A DNA stretch of 18,216 nucleotides from Gemmatimonadaceae bacterium (lineage in GTDB: Bacteria > Gemmatimonadota > Gemmatimonadetes > Gemmatimonadales > Gemmatimonadaceae). The stretch spans positions 1 to 18,216 of the forward strand of contig JADGGM010000003.1 of assembly GCA_019689955.1 (NCBI GenBank), in the 5' to 3' direction. A program made the translations under genes and the position numbers. A model generated the notes under the pieces. That model did no database searches and had not been told where the DNA came from. It saw only the letters and a list, made by a program, of their open reading frames with translations. Of this stretch, positions 1 to 5,596 are shown piece by piece. Position 1 is the first letter of the stretch. The number at the start of each line of letters is the position of its first letter.

Positions 1-78
1 GGCGGGGGCGGGGAGCGCGGGCCACCAGGCGAGGCTCGCCGCGACGAGGGCCGCGGCCGGGCGGCGCGCGACCCGCAT
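1..78 (-). CDS. N-terminal fragment of an exported protein, cut by the window edge
   Basis: Reading leftwards from an ATG at 78-76, the frame stays open for all 26 codons to the window edge. It begins MRVARRP and continues with an Ala/Leu-rich stretch and an Ala-Pro-Ala ending. A short Arg-rich start, a hydrophobic core and small residues after it are the layout of a Sec signal peptide, so this is probably the start of a secreted or periplasmic protein. Nothing of the mature protein is visible, so its function cannot be named. Two further in-frame ATGs at 96 and 105 would add MHFPRS or MHFMHFPRS. I prefer 78 because it places the Arg residues directly at the N-terminus. No strong ribosome binding site distinguishes the three starts. 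Confidence 0.5.
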   Translation of the reverse strand, partial: MRVARRPAAALVAASLAWWPALPAPA

Positions 79-88
79 GGATCTCGGG

Positions 89-106
89 AAGTGCATGAAG
101 TGCATG
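89..106. repeat. Perfect 9-bp tandem duplication
   Basis: The unit AAGTGCATG occurs twice back to back (89-97 and 98-106). The duplication keeps the reading frame and supplies two of the three in-frame start codons for the exported protein at the left edge (ATGs at 96 and 105 on the minus strand). It may be a replication-slippage product in the leader or N-terminus. Confidence 0.8.
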
Positions 107-146
107 GTGATGGAGAAGAAGGGGACGATCGGAGAACGTGCGGTGC

Positions 147-428
147 TCAGGCGGGGCGCGGCGCGGGCTCCAGGACGGCCTGGTCCACGTAGCACCAGGC
201 CCAGTCCTCCCCCGGCTCGAAGCTGCGCACGATCGGGTGGTGGGTCCGGTGGAAGTGCTTGGTGGCGTGCTTGTGCTGCGACGAATCGCAGCACCCGACG
301 TGCCCGCACGTCATGCACAGGCGCAGGTGCACCCAGGTGGCACCCATCTTCAGGCATTCCTCGCACCCGTTCGGGGTGTTGGGCTCGACGTCGCGGACCT
401 GATCGAGGTGCGTGCACGGTGCGGTCAT
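147..428 (-). CDS. UBP-type zinc finger protein
   Basis: This 93-residue protein consists almost entirely of a ubiquitin-hydrolase-type zinc finger (ZnF_UBP). The family signature is visible: C5-x-H7 near the start, GCEEC (C22, C25), the CMTCGHVGCCDSS block (C38, C41, C46), then a His-rich segment HKHATKHFHRTHHP and the closing W-CYVD motif around residues 77-82. In eukaryotes this fold binds the C-terminus of ubiquitin. Free-standing bacterial versions are common but their ligand is not known. The start at 428 is supported by GAGAGGA four bases upstream. It lies 25 bp after the DksA-like gene on the same strand and is probably co-transcribed with it. The family call is secure; the role is unknown. 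Confidence 0.9.
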   Translation of the reverse strand: MTAPCTHLDQVRDVEPNTPNGCEECLKMGATWVHLRLCMTCGHVGCCDSSQHKHATKHFHRTHHPIVRSFEPGEDWAWCYVDQAVLEPAPRPA

Positions 429-453
429 GGAGTCCTCTCGTCTCGGGATGTGT

Positions 454-810
454 TCACTCGCGGCACCGGTGCGCCCAGGGGACGATGTCGAGCCGCTCGA
501 AGGGGATCTCGTCGCCGGTGTCGTCGCAGATGCCGTAGCGCTCCGGCTCGTGATACAGGCGCCGGAGCGCTTCGTCGATCTCCTCGAGCACGCGCCCTTC
601 GCGGGCGACGAGCGAGGCGTCGAGCTCCGCCTGCATGGTGTCGGTGCCGAGGTCGGCCAGGTGGAGCGGCACCTTCGTGAGGTCGCCGGCCTCGTTCTGC
701 TCGGTGTCGCCGAAGCGTTCGTCGTAGCGCGCGAGCGAGCGGACGATGCGTTCGCGCTCCTCGATCAGTCTGCGCTCGAGGTGCTTGCGCTGTTTGGCGG
801 TCAGCGGCAT
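454..810 (-). CDS. DksA/TraR-family protein with degenerate zinc finger
   Basis: This 118-residue protein has the two-helix coiled coil typical of DksA/TraR/YteA proteins (about residues 5-90, rich in Glu and Arg), followed by RYGICDDTGDEIPFERLDIVPW, which matches the family's zinc-finger core. Family members bind the RNA polymerase secondary channel and modulate transcription. The usual C-x2-C...C-x2-C set is incomplete: C95 and C116 remain, position 98 is Thr, and the reading frame ends exactly where the fourth Cys would be. Zinc binding is therefore doubtful, as in Cys-poor DksA paralogues. The acidic DxxDxA tip motif of canonical DksA is also not apparent. The start at 810 (MPLTAK) has GGAGGGA eight bases upstream; a longer open frame to 1617 overlaps DUF5996 out of frame and is rejected. 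Confidence 0.88.
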   Translation of the reverse strand: MPLTAKQRKHLERRLIEERERIVRSLARYDERFGDTEQNEAGDLTKVPLHLADLGTDTMQAELDASLVAREGRVLEEIDEALRRLYHEPERYGICDDTGDEIPFERLDIVPWAHRCRE

Positions 811-893
811 CGGGTCGGTCCCTCCATCCGTCGCTCCGTCGCGTGTCTTGCGCGACGCGCTGTCATCACTCAACTCAGCGGTCGGCCTCACGT

Positions 894-910
894 CGCGGTT
901 CCCGACCGCG
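894..910. other. GC-rich stem-loop between DUF5996 and the DksA-like gene
   Basis: CGCGGT (894-899) and ACCGCG (905-910) form a perfect 6-bp stem around a 5-nt loop. It lies 40 bp after the stop codon of the DUF5996 gene in the 139-bp gap before the DksA-like gene. No T-run follows on the minus strand, so it is at best a weak terminator or an mRNA processing element. Hairpins of this size are frequent by chance at this GC content. Confidence 0.3.
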
Positions 911-949
911 CTCGCTCGGGCGCGGGGCGCGCGCCTGCGCCGGGGGTGC

Positions 950-1894
950 TCACGGCGACGCGCGCTCGAGCGCCTGGCGATCCCACCGGCCGAGGTTCGC
1001 CGCGGTCTCGTAGCTGCTCTGGCAGAAGTCGAGCACGAGCTCATCGGGTCGCGCGGCGGAGCGAACGGCCGCGTACGGCAAGATGAGCTCGCGCAGCACT
1101 GCGTCGTAATACGCGCCCGGCGGGCGAACCGTGGCGGCGGCGTACCCGGCCGGCTCGGGGTACGCGTAGGCGTAGAACGCCGGCTCGGCGACCGCGCCGC
1201 CGCCGGGCCACCACCCGACGCTCGCGCACTCGTGCGAGTACGCTTCGCGCGTGACGCGGTCCGCGAGGTGCGGGATCCCGCCCGGGTGCGGCGGGGCGCG
1301 ACGCCCCGAGAAGCGGGTGACGGCGAGATCGAAGCTCCCCCAGAAGAAGTGCACGGGGCTGCACTTGCCGAGGAAGCGCCCGCGAAACTGCTCCAGGACG
1401 CGCGTCGCCTGCGCGAGGATCTGCCAGCAGCGGTGCGCGGCGTCGGGGTCGTACGCGCGATGCCGTTCGTCGTCGAGGAAGGGGGTGGCGTCATCGGCGA
1501 TCTCGACGGGGACGGGCCAGAGGTGCACGGCGAGGCCGAGCGCGTCGAGCATGGCGACGTACCGGCGGTAGAGCTCGGCGACGGATCGCGGGACGAGCGC
1601 GAGTGTGCGCACCGCACCGTCGCTCGATCGCACCGTGAGGGTGTGGTCGATGAAGTCGATGTCGACCTGGAAGGTGCGCGCGTCGTGCGGGATGGGGGAT
1701 GTGGTGAGCCCGCGCGCGGTCACGTAGAGCGCGACCTGCCACCAGTGATTCACCATGGGGGCGCGCGCGAGACGCGTCTTCCCGACGATCTGGAGCCAGC
1801 GGTGCAGCGTGTCGTACGTGTCCTGCCACTCGGCGAGTGGAAGCGCGGGCCAGGGCGCATCGTTGACCGCGGCAGGATGGACAGGGGTCGCCAT
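950..1894 (-). CDS. DUF5996 family protein
   Basis: This 314-residue cytoplasmic protein has no signal peptide or membrane segment. It shows the hallmark beginning of the DUF5996 family: WPALPLAEWQDTYDTLHRW, then KTRLA, NHWWQVALYVTARGLTT and the acidic FQVDIDFIDHTL strand. A second conserved block, FFWGSFDLAVTRFSGR, sits around residues 186-201, and an Asp/Tyr-rich AYAYPEP segment follows. Family members are widespread, often stand alone and have no established function. The start at 1894 is well supported by CGGAGGT six bases upstream. It lies 25 bp after the MaoC-like gene on the same strand, so the two are probably co-transcribed, although nothing in the sequence shows that they work together. 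Confidence 0.9.
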   Translation of the reverse strand: MATPVHPAAVNDAPWPALPLAEWQDTYDTLHRWLQIVGKTRLARAPMVNHWWQVALYVTARGLTTSPIPHDARTFQVDIDFIDHTLTVRSSDGAVRTLALVPRSVAELYRRYVAMLDALGLAVHLWPVPVEIADDATPFLDDERHRAYDPDAAHRCWQILAQATRVLEQFRGRFLGKCSPVHFFWGSFDLAVTRFSGRRAPPHPGGIPHLADRVTREAYSHECASVGWWPGGGAVAEPAFYAYAYPEPAGYAAATVRPPGAYYDAVLRELILPYAAVRSAARPDELVLDFCQSSYETAANLGRWDRQALERASP

Positions 1895-1919
1895 GACCGG
1901 ACCTCCGAGGCACGGGGAG

Positions 1920-2333
1920 CTACGATGGCGCCGTCGGGGTGAGCGTGTAGCACCACGCTTCCCCCTCGAGCACCGTTTCCCCCGTCTGCCGCGTGACGTG
2001 CACGCGGAGCTGCGTGACCGGCTTGCTCGGGTGCACGCTCAGCACTTCGGCGGCGGCGGTGATCGTGTCGCCGATGTAGACGGGGGCGGTGAACTTCCAT
2101 TGTTGGCTGAGGAAGACGCTCCCCGGTCCGGGGAGATCCATCGCCACGAGCGCGTGCAGGAGCCCGGTCGTGAGCCCGCCCTGCACGACGAGCCCGCCGA
2201 AACGCGTGCGCGCGGCGAAGTCCGCATCGAAGTGGAGGGGGTTGTAGTCACCCGTGAGCTCGGCGAATCGCTCGACGTGCTCGCGGGTGAGCGTGAGCGT
2301 GCGACGTGCGGTCTGGCCGACGGCAACCGACAT
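1920..2333 (-). CDS. MaoC-like (R)-specific enoyl-CoA hydratase / dehydratase
   Basis: This 137-residue single-hotdog protein carries the hydratase-2 motif of the MaoC/PhaJ family, GDYNPLHFDADFA at residues 28-40, with the catalytic Asp29 and His34, and the following GGLVVQGGLTTGLL helix. Relatives hydrate trans-2-enoyl-CoA to (R)-3-hydroxyacyl-CoA, linking beta-oxidation to other pathways. The exact substrate cannot be told from sequence. Length and motif spacing are normal for an intact enzyme. Two in-frame ATGs (2339 and 2333) are possible. A GGGAG directly abuts the first and lies six bases before the second, so 2333 is preferred. The DUF5996 gene follows after 25 bp. No polyhydroxyalkanoate or beta-oxidation gene is in the window to fix the pathway. 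Confidence 0.9.
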   Translation of the reverse strand: MSVAVGQTARRTLTLTREHVERFAELTGDYNPLHFDADFAARTRFGGLVVQGGLTTGLLHALVAMDLPGPGSVFLSQQWKFTAPVYIGDTITAAAEVLSVHPSKPVTQLRVHVTRQTGETVLEGEAWCYTLTPTAPS

Positions 2334-2339
2334 GGGCAT

Positions 2340-2344
2340 CTCCC
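2340..2344 (-). promoter_or_regulatory. Shine-Dalgarno site that decides the MaoC start
   Basis: GGGAG on the minus strand touches the ATG at 2339 but has a six-base spacing to the ATG at 2333. This favours the shorter reading frame (MSVAVGQ). Confidence 0.55.
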
Positions 2345-2370
2345 GGCATCGAGGGGACGAGGGCGCCGCA

Positions 2371-2391
2371 GCGTCCGTGCACGACGGATGC
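2371..2391. other. 8-bp stem-loop between the GH26 and MaoC genes
   Basis: GCGTCCGT and ACGGATGC pair over 8 bp (one G-T wobble on the plus-strand transcript) around a 5-nt loop. It lies 77 bp past the GH26 stop codon and 38 bp before the MaoC start. There is no T-run after it on the minus strand, so a factor-independent terminator is not well supported. It could also be leader structure of the MaoC transcript. Confidence 0.35.
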
Positions 2392-2424
2392 CACGCGCAG
2401 ACGCTCGATGCGCACCTCGACTGT

Positions 2425-2435
2425 CCTAGACTAGG
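2425..2435. promoter_or_regulatory. CTAG-containing palindrome upstream of the MaoC gene
   Basis: CCTAGACTAGG is a perfect 5+1+5 inverted repeat holding two CTAG tetramers, in the 134-bp gap upstream of the MaoC/DUF5996 pair. CTAG is usually rare in bacterial genomes, especially GC-rich ones, so two copies in an 11-bp symmetric site suggest a protein binding site. No regulator is identifiable nearby, and chance cannot be excluded. Confidence 0.3.
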
Positions 2436-2467
2436 CCGCGGCGCTGGGCTGCGCGAGAGGGGGGCGC

Positions 2468-3682
2468 TCACCGGCGCGATCCGAGCCCAGCAGGGAGGCG
2501 ATAGAGGTCCGGCAGGTCGTCCTCGAAGACGATGAGCGGGTCGTCGCGGAACCGCACGAAGTCGCGTGCGCTCACCTGCCCGGGATAGGGCGCGTAGAAG
2601 TGGCCGCGCCCTCCCGTCGCGCGGTTCGCGTTCCGCCAGACGAGCACGTACGCGATCTTCCGCGCGACCGAGTCCCCCTCGATCGCGGCGAGGAGCTTGT
2701 TCGTCCACCAGGTGGGATCGGGGATCCCCTCGTATCCCGTCTCGGTGAGAGCGGCGATCTTGCCGCGTGCGTCGGCCTGTCGCACGAGCCAGCGGAGATA
2801 CTCGGTCATGCGCGCGACGGGGTGCCGGAGCGTGTGGTCGTATCCCCCCTGGAGGGTGAAGTAGTCGTCGAAACCGAGGATATCGACGTAGGCGTCGCCC
2901 GGATACCAGGTCCAGTATGCGTTGCGGGGGAACTCGCTGAGGGCGTTGGTGGAGTAGGCCCAGAGCAGGTTGTGCACCCCGCGCACATCGCGCAGGTACT
3001 CGACGGTGAAGCGCCACAGGCGGCGGTAGTCCTCTGCGCGCGCGTGCCGCGCGCCCCACCAGAACCAGCTCCCGCTCATCTCGTGGAAGGGGCGGAAGAT
3101 CACCGGCACGAGCACCGTGTCCCCCGACGGCCCCACGGCGCGGAGGCTGCTCACGAAGTCGGCGAAGCGGTCGAGCCACCGCACGTATCGCGCGTGGTGC
3201 GAGCCGCCGGGGAGCAGCGTGGCGAGCGCGCGCGTCGTGTCCCACGCGCTCCCGCCGGTCAGGGGGTTGCTCATGTGCCACGAGATCGTGTTCACGCCGC
3301 CGCGCTCGAAGGCCTGGACGATGAGCCGGCGCAGCTCGCCGGCGCTGGTGCGATCGAGCGTCGGCGATGCGCCACGCTCGATGCCGCCAACGTCCCATCC
3401 GTACACGGCCGGATAGGAGCCCGCGACCTCCTTCACGTCCGACCGCCCCGGCTCATCGTGCCAGGTGACGCCGTCGACCAGGTCATCCTGGTGCCCGAAC
3501 ATCACCTGTCGGCCGGCGAGGCGGTACAGGTTGACGAAGAGGGCTCGTGTCTCGGGCGTGGCGTGGGGATCGACCATCGGCGGGGCGCTGGGTGTCACGT
3601 TGTCGATGCCGCCGTGCGTGCCACAGGCGGCGAGCGCGGCGCACAGCGTGGCCGTGAGGCATGACGCGAGGTTCGGCCTCAT
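2468..3682 (-). CDS. GH26 beta-mannanase-like lipoprotein
   Basis: This 404-residue exported enzyme begins with a lipoprotein signal peptide (lipobox LAAC, acylated Cys20), so it is probably anchored in the outer membrane or periplasm. The catalytic domain (about 42-395) is glycoside hydrolase family 26: FGHQDD at 63-68, SWHMSNP at 135-140, FRPFHEMSGSWFWWG with the acid/base Glu201, and ALTETGYEG with the nucleophile Glu314. Known GH26 enzymes are mostly endo-1,4-beta-mannanases with a retaining mechanism, so mannan or galactomannan is the likely substrate; other GH26 activities are possible. No carbohydrate-binding module is seen. Start chosen at 3682 because the signal peptide begins there; a 25-residue upstream extension looks non-coding. 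It stands alone, divergent from the antiporter, not inside the SusCD operon. Confidence 0.92.
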   Translation of the reverse strand: MRPNLASCLTATLCAALAACGTHGGIDNVTPSAPPMVDPHATPETRALFVNLYRLAGRQVMFGHQDDLVDGVTWHDEPGRSDVKEVAGSYPAVYGWDVGGIERGASPTLDRTSAGELRRLIVQAFERGGVNTISWHMSNPLTGGSAWDTTRALATLLPGGSHHARYVRWLDRFADFVSSLRAVGPSGDTVLVPVIFRPFHEMSGSWFWWGARHARAEDYRRLWRFTVEYLRDVRGVHNLLWAYSTNALSEFPRNAYWTWYPGDAYVDILGFDDYFTLQGGYDHTLRHPVARMTEYLRWLVRQADARGKIAALTETGYEGIPDPTWWTNKLLAAIEGDSVARKIAYVLVWRNANRATGGRGHFYAPYPGQVSARDFVRFRDDPLIVFEDDLPDLYRLPAGLGSRR

Positions 3683-3740
3683 GAATCTCGACGCTCCGTC
3701 TCGAGGATCGGCCGCGGCAATGGGTCCTACGCCATGGCCC

Positions 3741-3769
3741 GCGAGCCCGCCGCGCACCGCGGGGCTCGC
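3741..3769. promoter_or_regulatory. 8-bp inverted repeat in the divergent promoter region
   Basis: GCGAGCCC (3741-3748) is repeated in perfect inverted orientation as GGGCTCGC (3762-3769). The half-sites start 21 bp apart, about two helical turns, the spacing expected for a dimeric regulator on one DNA face. It lies 59 bp upstream of the GH26 start. It could also form a hairpin in the leader RNA. Confidence 0.35.
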
Positions 3770-3951
3770 TCACAGGGGGCGCCCAGCGCGCAGGGTGTGT
3801 GCCGGGGCGCCATGGACGCGTCCGGCCCGCGCTGGCGCCGCGGGTGGCCGGCGCTCGCGGTCATCGACTCGATGGGCCGCGCGGGCTTATTTCTTAGGGA
3901 GCCATTCTCCGGATCGGAAGCGCGATCCGCGTCACGACGACCCGCAGAGCC

Positions 3952-3957
3952 GAGGGA
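3952..3957 (+). promoter_or_regulatory. Shine-Dalgarno site that decides the antiporter GTG start
   Basis: GAGGGA lies seven bases before a GTG at 3965-3967. From this codon the protein starts VLHFYTTVALLG, directly before the first membrane helix, as expected for the family. Upstream in-frame ATGs (3734, 3811, 3871) would add Arg/Pro-rich sequence without homology features. Confidence 0.6.
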
Positions 3958-3964
3958 CCGCGCC

Positions 3965-5440
3965 GTGCTGCACTTCTACACCACCGTCGCCCTGCTGGGA
4001 CTCGTGATCGTCGTGGCATCGCTCCTCTCCGGCGCGCTCGAACGGAGCGGGCTCCCGCTCGTGGCGGCGTTCCTGGGGCTCGGGGCCTTGCTGGGACCGG
4101 CTGGGCTCGGCGTGGCCGACTTCGATCTCGGCTCGCCGACGCTGCAGGTCCTCGCGATCCTCGGGCTCACGCTGGTGCTGTTCAGCGATGCGGTGACGGT
4201 GGACACGAAGGAGGTCCGTACCCGCTTCGCGCTCGTGTGGCGCATGCTCGGCCCCGGCACGCTCCTCCCGGCGATCCTCATCGGCATCGCCGCGCGCGTA
4301 CTGCTGCACCTCTCCGTCCCCGCGGCCGCGATCCTCGGCGCCGCGCTCGCGTCGACCGACCCGGTGCTCCTGCGCACCGTGCTGCGCTCGCGGGAGCTCC
4401 CGGAGAGCGCGCGGGTGGCGCTCCGGCTGGAGAGCGGGATGAACGACGTCGTCCTCCTGCCGATCGTGGTGCTGAGCATGCTGCTCGTGCGCCCCGAGGG
4501 AGCGCCGGCGCCGCGCGAGGTGGCGCGCACGGTGGTCGGGCTCTTCCTGCTCGGGCCCGTGCTCGGTGGGCTGATCGGGTGGCTCGGGATCACGGTGCTC
4601 GTCCACGTGCGCGAGCGCTTCGGCGTGCGGCGCGACTACGAGTCGCTGTACGCACTGGGGCTCGCGTTCAGCGCGTTCGCGGCGGCGGAGGCGGTAGACG
4701 GGAGCGGGTTCCTCGCCGCGTTCGCGGCCGGGCTCGTGGTCAGCGCGCAGGATGTGGAGCTCTGCGACTGCTTCCTCGAGTACGGCGAGGCGACGGCGGA
4801 GATGCTCCTCCTGCTCACCTTCGTCGCGTTCGGGACGTCGCTCATCTGGACGGGGTTTCTGGTGGCCGATGGGCCGACGCTCCTGTTCGCGTTGATCGCG
4901 CTGGTCGCGCGCACGGTGGTGCTCTACCCGATGCTCGGCGCCGCGGGGGTGCGCGGCCGCGACCGCCGTCTCACGGCGTTCTTCGGGCCGCGCGGCCTGA
5001 GCTCGCTCCTCCTCGTGCTCCTCCCGGTGTTCGCGGGGATCCCGGGGGCGGACGCGCTGTTCCGGGTGACGTGCCTGGTGGCGCTGCTCTCGCTCGTGGT
5101 GCACGGGGGGCTGATCGGTCTCTTCCTCCGCGGGAACGCGCCGCCGCGCGAGCGGGTCCGCCTCACGCGTCCGGCGCACCGCGAGCTCCCCACGGCGCCG
5201 CCCGAGGCGACGCCGGCACCGCGTGACGATGCGTCGGCGCGCATCACGGTGGACGAGGTGCAGGAGCTGCGGCGGCGCGGAGAGCCGGTGATCATCGTCG
5301 ATGCGCGCGCGGAGCGCAGCTATGCGCAGGACGACCGGCGAGCGGTCGGCGCGGTCCGCCTCCCGCCCGACGATCCCGTCCGCACGGCGACGGCGCTCCG
5401 GCTCTCGCAGCACGCGACGCTGGTCGTCTACTGTGCCTGA
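3965..5440 (+). CDS. CPA1/NhaP-type sodium(potassium)/proton antiporter with C-terminal rhodanese domain, ended by an in-frame TGA
   Basis: The 491-residue product up to the TGA has about 12 hydrophobic segments (residues 8-390) forming an inner-membrane cation/proton exchanger. CPA1 signatures are present: ALASTDPVLL with TDPV at 131-134, and LESGMNDVVLLP with the ion-binding Asn160-Asp161 pair. The helix-rich AFSAFAAAEAVDGSGFLAAF block (about 234-253) and GPRGLSS (341-347) also fit. A Pro-rich linker (about 401-424) leads to a rhodanese domain starting ITVDEVQELRRRGEPVIIVDAR and reaching VVYC, whose Cys490 aligns with the rhodanese active-site Cys. Translation then meets TGA at codon 492, although the same frame continues with rhodanese sequence to 5572. 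If read through, the protein would be 535 residues. If not, the rhodanese lacks its C-terminal third. The antiporter part is complete. Confidence 0.9.
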   Translation: MLHFYTTVALLGLVIVVASLLSGALERSGLPLVAAFLGLGALLGPAGLGVADFDLGSPTLQVLAILGLTLVLFSDAVTVDTKEVRTRFALVWRMLGPGTLLPAILIGIAARVLLHLSVPAAAILGAALASTDPVLLRTVLRSRELPESARVALRLESGMNDVVLLPIVVLSMLLVRPEGAPAPREVARTVVGLFLLGPVLGGLIGWLGITVLVHVRERFGVRRDYESLYALGLAFSAFAAAEAVDGSGFLAAFAAGLVVSAQDVELCDCFLEYGEATAEMLLLLTFVAFGTSLIWTGFLVADGPTLLFALIALVARTVVLYPMLGAAGVRGRDRRLTAFFGPRGLSSLLLVLLPVFAGIPGADALFRVTCLVALLSLVVHGGLIGLFLRGNAPPRERVRLTRPAHRELPTAPPEATPAPRDDASARITVDEVQELRRRGEPVIIVDARAERSYAQDDRRAVGAVRLPPDDPVRTATALRLSQHATLVVYCA

Positions 5441-5572
5441 CACGATGAAGCGACGAGCGCCCGGGTGGCGCGCGATCTCCGACGAGCCGGGTGGTCCAAG
5501 GCGCGCGCGCTGCTCGGCGGCTGGGCGGCGTGGCAGGCGGCGGGGCTTCCGGTGGAGCGGCGGGCGGCGTGA
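5438..5572 (+). pseudogene. In-frame TGA and open continuation of the rhodanese domain (nonsense mutation or selenocysteine codon)
   Basis: After TGA (5438-5440) the same frame runs 44 codons to a second TGA at 5570-5572. It encodes HDEATSARVARDLRRAGW, then a stretch reading SKARALLGGWAAWQAAG and an ending LPVERRAA. These are the expected last helices and strand of a rhodanese domain, including the LLGGW-AWQAAGLPVE ending. The active-site loop in this antiporter-rhodanese group often reads YC-x-CP-x-E-x-TSA; here it reads YCA-TGA-H-D-E-A-T-S-A. The TGA therefore replaces the second Cys, one base from TGC, and the Pro is a His. No frameshift is involved. The alternatives are a young nonsense mutation, a base-call error or selenocysteine insertion. 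Confidence 0.75.
5457..5471 (+). other. Small stem-loop downstream of the in-frame TGA, possible bacterial SECIS
   Basis: GCGCC (5457-5461) and GGCGC (5467-5471) form a 5-bp stem with a CGGGT loop, starting 16 nt after the TGA. Bacterial selenocysteine elements are short hairpins just 3' of UGA, with a G among the first two loop bases and the loop about 16-37 nt from the UGA; this hairpin meets those loose criteria. At this GC content such hairpins are common by chance, so it is weak support on its own. Confidence 0.25.
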
Positions 5573-5578
5573 CGACGC

Positions 5579-5591
5579 GCCGGACGCCGGC
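5579..5591. terminator. Short GC hairpin between convergent genes
   Basis: GCCGG-ACG-CCGGC lies in the 24-bp gap between the end of the extended antiporter frame (5572) and the stop of the HD-domain gene (5597). The position suits a shared terminator for convergent transcripts, but no T-run follows on either strand and the stem is only 5 bp. Confidence 0.3.
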
Positions 5592-5596
5592 CGAGG

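Larger units (their letters stand above)
3683..3964. promoter_or_regulatory. Divergent promoter region between the GH26 gene and the antiporter
   Basis: This 282-bp gap separates two genes transcribed away from each other, so both promoters should lie within it. The only clearly AT-richer spot is 3887-3899 (CTTATTTCTTAGG), which could hold a -10 element for either strand. On the minus strand TTCCGA and TAAGAA are 17 bp apart, a poor match to a housekeeping promoter. An open plus-strand frame from 3734 enters the antiporter in frame, but this part lacks recognisable protein sequence and the antiporter family begins only at 3965. Confidence 0.45.

Noticed and set aside
811..1617. Extended minus-strand frame that would add about 269 residues to the DksA-like protein
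   Set aside because: The extra part is Ser/Arg/Pro-rich and overlaps the DUF5996 gene out of frame. A strong ribosome binding site supports the start at 810.
2334..3398. Extended minus-strand frame in front of the MaoC-like protein
   Set aside because: It overlaps the GH26 gene in another frame and has shadow-like Arg-rich composition; the MaoC domain is complete from 2333.
3734..3964. Upstream start of the antiporter at an ATG at 3734
   Set aside because: The added 77 residues are not membrane-like and have no homology features, while the GTG at 3965 has a good ribosome binding site just before the first helix.
5441..5572. A frameshift as the cause of the shortened rhodanese domain
   Set aside because: The conserved C-terminal sequence is in exactly the same frame as the upstream part; only a TGA codon intervenes, so no insertion or deletion is needed.
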